Source: Clostridia bacterium (lineage in GTDB: Bacteria; Bacillota; Clostridia; UBA1212). Taken from it: a stretch of DNA of 38,457 bases. The stretch is from NCBI GenBank assembly GCA_017848335.1, contig JAGDAX010000117.1, forward strand, positions 1 through 38,457, written 5' to 3'. The notes under the pieces were generated by a model that was not told where the DNA came from, searched no databases, and saw nothing but the letters and a program-made list of their open reading frames with translations. Position numbers and translations under genes: made by a program. Positions 1-6,077 of the stretch are shown here, one piece after another. How positions within the stretch are numbered: the stretch's first letter is position 1; each line of letters opens with the position of its first letter.

Positions 1-324
1 GCAGTTGCGATAGGGGCGTTTTACGCGGTCACGGATGAATTCCACCAGCTTTTTGTGGAGGGCCGCGGAGGTACCACGGAGGACGTGCTGATCGACAGCG
101 CGGGTGTCCTTTTCGGGGTGCTTGTAGTGCTGCTGGCGGTTTGGCTGGTCGCGCGCGGCAAGGAGCGCAAGGCGGTCAAGGCGGTCAAGACGGTCAAGAC
201 GGGCAACGACGCTGTGCGCAATGGCGCTGAGCACAATGGCTCTGAGCACAATGCCGCCGTGCACAGTGGCGCGGAGCACAATGCCGCGACAGGCGACGGC
301 GAGGCAGATAAGCGCGTGAATTGA
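1..324 (+). CDS. VanZ-like family membrane protein, 3' part only
   Basis: The reading frame is open from the first base, so the 5' end lies outside the window. The visible part begins with a helix followed by the VanZ-family signature: a DEFHQLF run, then EGRGGTTEDVLIDSAG. A hydrophobic membrane segment (GVLFGVLVVLLAVWLV) comes next. VanZ-like proteins are small membrane proteins; some affect glycopeptide susceptibility, but most have no known function, so no resistance role is inferred. The cytoplasmic tail after the last helix is low-complexity and built of short repeats: VK-rich 9-bp units near 170-200 and EHN-rich units near 225-290. That tail is unlike the family and looks like recent tandem expansion. 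The stop is TGA at 322-324. Confidence 0.8.
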   Translation, partial: AVAIGAFYAVTDEFHQLFVEGRGGTTEDVLIDSAGVLFGVLVVLLAVWLVARGKERKAVKAVKTVKTGNDAVRNGAEHNGSEHNAAVHSGAEHNAATGDGEADKRVN

Positions 325-528
325 CGTGCGTTTGAACCTGACGCACAACGGAATTGATGCGCGTTTGAGCCTGATGCGACCCGGAATTGACGCGCCAATA
401 CGGTTGAGGTGCCGGCTCGAAACAAGCCCCTGAACGGCTGAATCTGCCCGTTCGTAACCGGGCCTGAAAGGTATGAAGCTACAGGCTTGCAGGAAGCTTT
501 GAAAGGGCTCCGGATATTATTTCGCGAC
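325..528. other. Intergenic gap with degenerate direct repeats
   Basis: No credible gene is visible here. The first 70 bases contain an imperfect duplication: GCGTTTGAACCTGACGC is followed by GCGTTTGAGCCTGATGC, each copy trailed by CGGAATTGA. It directly follows the VanZ stop codon. Confidence 0.5.
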
Positions 529-556
529 AAGGCCGGCTTTTCCGGCTTTTTTATTT
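529..556 (+). terminator. Rho-independent terminator after VanZ-like gene
   Basis: The arm AAGGCCGG (529-536) can pair with CCGGCTTT (542-549) around a short T-rich loop. A run of T residues follows to about 556. It is the only strong terminator between the VanZ-like gene and the kinase gene. Confidence 0.75.
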
Positions 557-584
557 TCTCCATATAATCGACAGCTCTCGCGGG

Positions 585-690
585 CGGTTTTTGGGCGCTC
601 TTCAGGCGCATTTTCAGGCACTTTTTCAGGCGGTTTTGGGCGCATTTTCAGGCACTTTTTCAGGCGGTTTTTTGGGCGCATTTTCCGGGA
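585..690. repeat. 34-36 bp tandem array upstream of the kinase promoter
   Basis: Unit CGCATTTTCAGGCACTTTTT + CAGGCGGTTTTGGG occurs at 607-640 and again at 641-676 with two extra T. A third partial unit starts at 677, and a diverged partial copy precedes 607. The array ends about 35 bases before the predicted -35 box. Confidence 0.75.
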
Positions 691-723
691 AATGTTTGTT
701 TTTTCCGGAGAATATTTTACCGT

Positions 724-752
724 TTGACACGCTTTTCAAAAAGTTTTATCAT
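724..752 (+). promoter_or_regulatory. Sigma-A type promoter for the kinase-fusion gene
   Basis: TTGACA at 724-729 is a perfect -35 box. It is followed by a 17-base spacer and TATCAT at 747-752 as the -10 box. The predicted transcript start is near 759, giving a leader of about 120 nt before the ATG at 880. The TTG of the -35 box is in frame with the gene and could be misread as a start codon. Confidence 0.75.
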
Positions 753-879
753 CCTGCTACACGATGAATTTACGCGGCGAAATACTGAAGCTGAGCGGCC
801 GGAACCGGGCCGCCAGGCGGTGCATTATCGGACGAAAGGTAAGCGGGAGGAAGCGGGGCTCTTTCTGCGGGGTAATAAT

Positions 880-3099
880 ATGAATTTCTATTTTGGGGGA
901 AGATATCAGGGGAACGTGATTTCGGACGGGGGTTCTTCCGGGGCGAGGCTCGTGAAGGGGCGAAAGCGCGCTACGGGCGAACCGGTGGCGATCAAGATCT
1001 GGAGACAGGGTGCGCCGGAGGGGATTCGCGAATGCAGGCTGTGGGAACGCACGGGAAGCGACTGCTTCAAGGAGTTTGGGACGGACGGAGAGCGGCTTAT
1101 ACTGGTGCGCAGGTGGTTCCCGGGTGAGAATCTGGCGGAAATTGTCGGGAAAAGCGGGACGTTCAGTACGCAGAAAACGATTGGGCTGCTGGCGGCGATC
1201 GCTGACAGGCTAAGCTGGTTTTACGGCAATCTCGGCAGCTGCTTCGGCGACCTGAAGCCCGAGAATATCATTTTCGACGGCGAGAAGGTTTATCTTATCG
1301 ATTTTGAATCCTGTGAGGAGATTTCTTCCGGGACCAAAGCCGGTGCCAGGAGGACTCTGCGCCTTATGACCATCGGATTTGCTGCGCCGGAGATGGCGGC
1401 AGGGAAGCCGGAACAGGCGTCGGACTTTTATTCACTGGCCATGATCGGTGTCTTTTTGCTGTCAGGCGATACGGACGCAGGGCTGCTTAGGTGCGATAAT
1501 CCGGGTCTTGAAGGGTTCATCAGGAGGAATCTGTCGACAGCGCCTTCGGAACGATGCGGGAGTATTGACGAGATTCGGGACGCGCTTCGGAAAATCGGTG
1601 CCGGAGAAATGCCTTTCGAAGATGAAACTCCAAAGAATTCAGTATTGCAGGACGCCGGAAGAGACTTGGGGAAGGGCCCGGGTAGCGGCCCGGGTATCGG
1701 TTTGGGGAACGGCAATATCTCTGTGGAAAATATGAACGTCAAGGCGTCGAGGATTATATTCACGGGCCCGCAGGGAGACTCGGGAGAAGACCCGGCGGAA
1801 GGCGGCGACAAAGGAGGCGCGGACAGGGAGCGCATTGCTGCGGATGATGCGGCGCAGGAGCGGGGCAAATCCGGAAGGTATTATCCCGGTGCGGAAAATG
1901 CCGCGGAGGTCGTTGATGATTCTGCCGGAGGAGACGCCGGGGAGCTTCGCGAGGGCGAGCATGGCTTTTCTGCGTTTGCTGTGGATGACAGCTTTCCCGA
2001 AGACCGGGGAATCCCGTTTCCTCACGTGGAAAAAGGCTACAGAAGGCTTTTGCTGTACGTGCCCGGCAATATTATGTTTGCTTCGGAGCTTTCATACGTT
2101 CTGGCCGCGTGCTTCGGATTCAGAACGCTGCTCTGCGAATTCACGGACTGCACGGAATCGCGCGTAAAGTATTATTTTGACCATGTAAATGAGCTTTCAC
2201 CGGGTGAGGGGGACGTGCTTGAAACGCGCGAGCTGTCAGGAAACGCGGACGGCGCACCGCCTGCCCGGCAAATAAACGTAGTTGTGAGCTCGATTGCTTC
2301 CGAAGAGAGCCCGGCCTATGGGCCTGAAAATGCCGATAATACCGCAAATGCCCTGGAGGGTCACGTGGGTGGCACGGGAAGCGCTGCGAATGCCGGGGAA
2401 AGTCTCGACAGCGGTTCGGGAAGGGTTTCGAATGCCGCGGGAAGTTTCGACAGAGGTTCGGAAATCAGTCATCAGTGTGTCGAAAATCCTGAGAACGTTG
2501 ATTCTGAGAGATGTATTTTCGGGGCCGGCGGATCGGAACACGGCGGTTCGGGCGGCGCTGATTACGGATTCAGATTCAGGATTTTTGAAGGCTCGTTCAA
2601 TCGCAATCTGCACAGCGGATGCTCGAGAATAAAACCGGGCGCGGTTTATTCCGACGGGGAGGTGCTTGAATTCGTTTCGGCGGCATATGCAAATTACGAT
2701 ATGACCGTGGTGTGTGACGGAACGTTTGAATCAGGCGGCACCCGGGACAGATTTTTGCGCTTTTGTGATTATATTGTCGTGCCTGTGGACGGCGACGCTG
2801 ACAGTATAGAGCGGGATCTGCGGCACTGTATGTGGGTGCTGCGGAGCAACAGGATTTCAGCGGGAAAGCTGAAGACCGTCGGGTGGGAATATGAGGAGAA
2901 AAACGATGCGGACGTAAAGCTTCTGGCGGAAGCGGACGGCAGGGCAAGGCATCTTGGAAATATCAGCTTTGACAGCAGGAGGCACAGGCTCAAAAACCGT
3001 TCCGGCGGGTTTTACTGCGAACATATGCCATGGAGAATTATCCGCGAGTATATGACCGTTGCCGGGCTTTTGACCTATGGGGATGACGTTTGCGCATAG
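880..3099 (+). CDS. Ser/Thr protein kinase fused to a degenerate ParA/CpaE-like domain
   Basis: This 739-residue protein probably starts at ATG 880, because an in-frame TTG at 724 lies in the -35 box. Residues 5-240 form a Hanks-type kinase: a Gly-rich loop (DGGSSG, 16-21), Lys39 in VAIK, a GDLKPEN catalytic loop with Asp124, Lys126 and Asn129, Asp141 in DFE instead of DFG, and AAPE at 168-171. The usual HRD histidine and arginine are replaced. Residues 250-385 are a Gly/Asp-rich linker. Residues 388-423 resemble the first strand and helix of a MinD/CpaE/TadZ ATPase without a Walker A lysine. A second low-complexity insert covers about 480-560. Residues 600-735 resume the ParA-like fold (YDMTVVCDG, DYIVVPVDG). 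No membrane segment is seen, so it is probably cytoplasmic. Kinase assignment is firm; the C-terminal assignment is inference from fold-level pattern. Partners are unknown. Confidence 0.8.
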   Translation: MNFYFGGRYQGNVISDGGSSGARLVKGRKRATGEPVAIKIWRQGAPEGIRECRLWERTGSDCFKEFGTDGERLILVRRWFPGENLAEIVGKSGTFSTQKTIGLLAAIADRLSWFYGNLGSCFGDLKPENIIFDGEKVYLIDFESCEEISSGTKAGARRTLRLMTIGFAAPEMAAGKPEQASDFYSLAMIGVFLLSGDTDAGLLRCDNPGLEGFIRRNLSTAPSERCGSIDEIRDALRKIGAGEMPFEDETPKNSVLQDAGRDLGKGPGSGPGIGLGNGNISVENMNVKASRIIFTGPQGDSGEDPAEGGDKGGADRERIAADDAAQERGKSGRYYPGAENAAEVVDDSAGGDAGELREGEHGFSAFAVDDSFPEDRGIPFPHVEKGYRRLLLYVPGNIMFASELSYVLAACFGFRTLLCEFTDCTESRVKYYFDHVNELSPGEGDVLETRELSGNADGAPPARQINVVVSSIASEESPAYGPENADNTANALEGHVGGTGSAANAGESLDSGSGRVSNAAGSFDRGSEISHQCVENPENVDSERCIFGAGGSEHGGSGGADYGFRFRIFEGSFNRNLHSGCSRIKPGAVYSDGEVLEFVSAAYANYDMTVVCDGTFESGGTRDRFLRFCDYIVVPVDGDADSIERDLRHCMWVLRSNRISAGKLKTVGWEYEEKNDADVKLLAEADGRARHLGNISFDSRRHRLKNRSGGFYCEHMPWRIIREYMTVAGLLTYGDDVCA

Positions 3100-3189
3100 T
3101 GTTTTGCGTTTGGCCAATTGGGTGAAATCGGGTGAAGTGAAAAGTTTGTTTCCATTGGGTGAACTCGTGTGAATTTGTCGAAAATGCCC

Positions 3190-3218
3190 TTGACAGGCAT
3201 CTGTCCGGGGCGTATAAT
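3190..3218 (+). promoter_or_regulatory. Upstream perfect sigma-A promoter of the SOS block
   Basis: TTGACA (3190-3195), a 17-base spacer, and TATAAT (3213-3218) match the consensus exactly. A LexA-type box follows 11 bases later. What it transcribes is unclear: the product could be a long lexA leader, a small RNA or a short peptide. Confidence 0.8.
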
Positions 3219-3229
3219 TTACATTGCTC

Positions 3230-3245
3230 CGGAACAAAAGTTTCG
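3230..3245. promoter_or_regulatory. Candidate LexA (SOS) box, upstream copy
   Basis: CGGAACAAAAGTTTCG is a near-palindrome with the core GAAC-N4-GTTT. It differs at one arm position from the Gram-positive GAAC-N4-GTTC box. It lies 11 bases after the -10 box, the same spacing as the copy in front of lexA. Confidence 0.65.
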
Positions 3246-3277
3246 CTTGCGGGGACGCCGTTGCCGGGACTGTGCGG

Positions 3278-3337
3278 ATGAGGGGCTTTGCTGTCCGGCA
3301 GGGATTTGCTGTCCGGCAGGGGTTTGCTGTCCGCTAA
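3278..3337 (+). CDS. Possible 19-residue repeat peptide downstream of an SOS-type promoter
   Basis: An ATG at 3278 opens a short frame ending in TAA at 3335-3337. It encodes MRGFAVR followed by two more QGFAVR units. The DNA behind it is an 18-bp tandem repeat (about 2.8 copies, 3284-3334). The frame starts about 50 nt after the predicted start of the upstream SOS-type promoter. The Shine-Dalgarno match is weak, so it may be only a repeat that happens to stay open. Confidence 0.2.
   Translation: MRGFAVRQGFAVRQGFAVR
3284..3334. repeat. 18-bp tandem repeat, about 2.8 copies
   Basis: The unit is GGNTTTGCTGTCCGGCAG. Copies start at 3284, 3302 and 3320; the last is cut short. The repeat lies between the two SOS promoter modules. 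Confidence 0.8.
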
Positions 3338-3521
3338 GGCATCGGATGTCCGTGAACGTTTGCAAATATCGGTTTGCCAATATCCGATTGGGATTTTCAG
3401 GCAAAAGCCGCTTTGTTTCCGTGATAATACAAAGTTCAGATACTGCAAAAAGATCGCAAAAATACACGGGAAGCAAATCGTAAGAAAGCATAAAAATTCC
3501 GTGAAAAAACGCAAAAAACGC

Positions 3522-3550
3522 TTGACAACAATTTTGCGAAGTTTTATAAT
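3522..3550 (+). promoter_or_regulatory. Perfect sigma-A promoter of lexA
   Basis: TTGACA (3522-3527), a 17-base spacer and TATAAT (3545-3550) match the consensus exactly. The predicted transcript start is near 3557. The SOS box immediately downstream would overlap the polymerase footprint. Confidence 0.85.
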
Positions 3551-3561
3551 TTACCCGTAAA

Positions 3562-3577
3562 CGGAACAAATGTTCCG
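3562..3577. promoter_or_regulatory. LexA (SOS) box of lexA
   Basis: CGGAACAAATGTTCCG has perfect 6-base arms around AAAT and contains the Gram-positive SOS core GAAC-N4-GTTC. Its position next to the lexA transcription start supports autoregulation. Confidence 0.85.
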
Positions 3578-3616
3578 AGACGAGGGCCCGGCACAGGGGC
3601 GAAGGAGAGGCTATTT

Positions 3617-4216
3617 ATGCAGGACAAAAATCATGACAAGAGCGCCGAAATCGAACAGTTCATCAACAATTTTTCCGATACCTACGGTTATTCGCCGACG
3701 ATGGATGAGATTTCCGCAGGTACGGGATATCCAAAGACCACCGTTTTCAGGCATATTGCGCAGCTGCGTGAAAAGGGTGTGATCAATTATTCCGGACACA
3801 GACGCATCGCATCGACCAAGGAAAAAAAGCAGATGATCCGGGTCCCCGTACTGGGAGCGGTGGCCTGCGGCATTCCGAAATTTGCCGAGGAAAATATTGA
3901 GGAATATATCAAGCTTCCTGTTTCTCTTTTCGGTGAAGGCGACTATTTTATTCTGCGTGCCTACGGAGACTCTATGATCGACGCCGGTATATTCAACGAC
4001 GACCTTGTGCTTGTGAAGCGTTGCAGTGACGCTGAATCCGGGCAGATAGTTGTGGCGCTTGTCGATAACGACGAGGCGACCCTCAAACGATATTTTCCGG
4101 AGCCGAAACGTCACCGCGTGCGGCTTCATCCCGAGAATTCCTCCATGGACGATATCATTGTTGATTCATGTATTATTCAGGGCGTCGCAGTGAAGGTTAT
4201 CAAAGACATCTCCTGA
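3617..4216 (+). CDS. lexA: LexA-type SOS repressor
   Basis: This 199-residue protein has LexA organisation. An N-terminal winged helix-turn-helix spans about residues 8-65 (SPTMDEISAGTGYPKTTVFR). A short linker and an S24-family self-cleavage domain (about 75-195) follow. The catalytic serine is Ser119 in YGDSM and the lysine is Lys157 in EATLKRY. The scissile bond lies in GAVACGIP, between Cys84 and Gly85, whereas most LexA proteins have Ala-Gly. Cys-Gly is the bond cleaved in UmuD. A strong ribosome site (AGGAGAGG) precedes ATG 3617. The promoter carries a perfect-arm SOS box, so autorepression is expected. The downstream polymerase and YolD genes fit an SOS operon. A stand-alone S24 regulator is the alternative, but length, operator and context favour LexA. 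Confidence 0.92.
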   Translation: MQDKNHDKSAEIEQFINNFSDTYGYSPTMDEISAGTGYPKTTVFRHIAQLREKGVINYSGHRRIASTKEKKQMIRVPVLGAVACGIPKFAEENIEEYIKLPVSLFGEGDYFILRAYGDSMIDAGIFNDDLVLVKRCSDAESGQIVVALVDNDEATLKRYFPEPKRHRVRLHPENSSMDDIIVDSCIIQGVAVKVIKDIS

Positions 4217-4238
4217 GGTTTCGGCCTTTTGCCTGATA

Positions 4239-4270
4239 ATGCTTATTCAGAGGAATCTCTGAATAAGCAT
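4239..4270. repeat. 14-bp perfect inverted repeat between lexA and the polymerase
   Basis: The arm ATGCTTATTCAGAG (4239-4252) is perfectly complementary to CTCTGAATAAGCAT (4257-4270), with a GAAT loop. No T-run follows, so it is not a classic terminator. It may be a processing site, a transcript-stabilising hairpin or a protein site. Confidence 0.85.
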
Positions 4271-4381
4271 GCAGCGGACTGATGCTGCGGGACGGTTATG
4301 CTGCGCCTCTGTGATGGCGGTTATTATTGAAATATGTGATTTGTTTGTGATTGATTATGCGGCTTTTTCGGAGTGAATGAC

Positions 4382-5668
4382 ATGAGCGGCCAGCGGACGT
4401 ATTATTGTATTGACATGAAGTCTTTTTATGCTTCCGTTGAGTGTGCCGAAAGGGGGTATAATCCGTTTGAAACCAACCTTGTGGTGGCGGACTGCACCAG
4501 GGGAAAGAACGCCCTTTGTCTTGCCATTACGCCTCACATGAAATCTCTTGGGATCAAAAACCGCTGCAGATTGTCGGAGATTCCGGCAGGGGTTAAGTAC
4601 GAAGTGGCTCCTCCGCGGATGGCGCTTTACGTTGAATATGCCGCAGACATTTATTCGCTTTATCTGGACTATTTCGCGCCTCAGGATATGCACGTATATT
4701 CAATTGACGAATCATTTATAGACGCTACGGACTATCTCGAAATGTACCGCCGTGATAAGATCGATTTTGCCGGGTTTCTAATGAACGAGATAGCCTCAAG
4801 GTACAGGATTCCGTCTACTGCGGGCATAGGGACCAATCTTTATCTTGCCAAAATCGCGCTTGACATTACTGCGAAGCACTCAAAAAACCACATAGGCTTT
4901 TTGGACGAGGATATTTACCGTGCCACGCTTTGGAAACACAGGCCTATTACGGATTTTTGGATGGTAGCGGGCGGCACGGCGGCAAGGCTTGCCCGATACG
5001 GTGTGTACGACATGCAGGGCGTTACCGAAATGCCAACGGAGCTTATGTATAAGATATTCGGCAGGAATGCCGAGCTGCTCATTGACCATGCGTGGGGCAG
5101 GGAGTCCTGTCTTATGGAGGACATAAAGAATTACCGAAGCAAGACCCATTCGGTTTCGTTTTCACAAATACTTCCGAGAGATTATACGGCTGAAGAGGCA
5201 CGGACTGTCATACAGGAAATGGCCAGAAACGGAGCTGAAGAGCTCACGAGGCGCAAGGTGATCACCGGCAAGGTGAGTATATTCGTGGGATATACCAGAG
5301 ATATGAGAGCTCCCACAGGAGGGAGTGCAAGGCTTGGGATTACTACCTGTATTGCGTCATACCTGGCAGCTGCGGCTGTGAGTATATACGACGCCACTAC
5401 AGACCGGTCAATGCTTGTAAGAAGGCTTGGTATTTCCTTTGACAACGTTTGCGACGAGGGATGCGAAGGATACGATCTTTTTACGGATTTTGAGGCTGTA
5501 GAACGCGCCCGCAATATTCAACGGGCAGTAGTGGACGTCAAGAGCAGATTCGGGAAAAACGCTGTGCTAAGCGGCATAAATCTGATGCCCGAAGGGACAC
5601 AGCGCGAGCGTAACGGGTTTATTGGAGGTCACAGGGCGGGCTATGATGACAAGAGCGGAAAGAGCTAA
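4382..5668 (+). CDS. Y-family DNA polymerase, UvrX/UmuC-like
   Basis: This 428-residue protein is a translesion polymerase of the Gram-positive UvrX/YqjW branch. The first metal-binding motif is CIDMKSFYASVE (Asp11). The second is YSIDESFID (Asp109, Glu110), preceded by PPRMALYVEYA, which is typical of UvrX proteins. The little-finger domain follows from about residue 240. ATG 4382 is preferred over GTG 4373 because GGAG lies at the right distance from the ATG. The yolD-like gene begins inside its 3' end (26-base overlap), so the two are translationally coupled. No separate LexA box is seen between lexA and this gene; SOS control would come from the lexA promoter by read-through past the 4239-4270 hairpin. 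The role is error-prone bypass synthesis after DNA damage. Confidence 0.9.
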   Translation: MSGQRTYYCIDMKSFYASVECAERGYNPFETNLVVADCTRGKNALCLAITPHMKSLGIKNRCRLSEIPAGVKYEVAPPRMALYVEYAADIYSLYLDYFAPQDMHVYSIDESFIDATDYLEMYRRDKIDFAGFLMNEIASRYRIPSTAGIGTNLYLAKIALDITAKHSKNHIGFLDEDIYRATLWKHRPITDFWMVAGGTAARLARYGVYDMQGVTEMPTELMYKIFGRNAELLIDHAWGRESCLMEDIKNYRSKTHSVSFSQILPRDYTAEEARTVIQEMARNGAEELTRRKVITGKVSIFVGYTRDMRAPTGGSARLGITTCIASYLAAAAVSIYDATTDRSMLVRRLGISFDNVCDEGCEGYDLFTDFEAVERARNIQRAVVDVKSRFGKNAVLSGINLMPEGTQRERNGFIGGHRAGYDDKSGKS

Positions 5669-5969
5669 ACAGTTTGCGCCGTTTGACGCCATGAAGGGCC
5701 TTAACGAAGCGCTTCGTGACAGAGAAGAAAGACATATGCGCGTCGATAAGCACGAGATCTCGGAGGAGGCGGCTGCCGAAAATTCACGAACCGTCGTGAA
5801 GCTCCGGAGAGGTATGATGGTATACGTGTCATATTATTGCGCTTTCCATGACGCAGAGATAAAGGGGACGCTTGAAGATATAAATCTCGGGCTTAAGCAT
5901 CTGACGGTTGACGGGGAACAAATATGGTTTGAAGACATATACTCAATCAGGATTGTTGACGTGCTGTAG
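5643..5969 (+). CDS. YolD-like family protein
   Basis: This 108-residue protein matches the YolD-like family: MTRAERAKQFAPFDAMKGL near the N-terminus and a compact beta-rich C-terminal half with GTLEDINLG and IWFEDIYSI. YolD proteins are regularly encoded next to UvrX-like Y-family polymerases and are regarded as UmuD-like accessory or regulatory partners; the biochemical role is not settled. The start is at ATG 5643 or the adjacent ATG 5646, overlapping the polymerase end. A GGAGG-type site lies at 5623-5627, somewhat far upstream. Co-expression with the polymerase is nearly certain from the overlap. Confidence 0.88.
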   Translation: MMTRAERAKQFAPFDAMKGLNEALRDREERHMRVDKHEISEEAAAENSRTVVKLRRGMMVYVSYYCAFHDAEIKGTLEDINLGLKHLTVDGEQIWFEDIYSIRIVDVL

Positions 5970-6007
5970 TCTGTCAGAAGCGTCTTTCGGGGATTTGCGG
6001 ATAAGTC

Positions 6008-6046
6008 GCATGAGAAAAGAGCCGGACGTGCTTTGGGAAGTCCGGC
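6008..6046 (-). terminator. Terminator of the minus-strand glycosidase-like gene
   Basis: GCCGGAC (6021-6027) pairs with GTCCGGC (6040-6046). On the minus strand the hairpin is followed by TCTTTTCTC, a U-rich tail. It lies just beyond the stop codon at 6078 and separates the convergent yolD and glycosidase-like genes. Confidence 0.65.
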
Positions 6047-6077
6047 CCTGCCTGAACGGATGCTGCAATAATGCAGA

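Noticed and set aside
724..879. N-terminal extension of the kinase gene from TTG 724
   Set aside because: The TTG is part of a consensus -35 box and the added residues match no kinase feature; ATG 880 fits better.
3169..3483. 104-residue plus-strand frame with CCPAG repeats
   Set aside because: It starts upstream of the SOS promoter, has no good ribosome site, and its Cys-rich repeats come from the 18-bp DNA repeat read in another frame.
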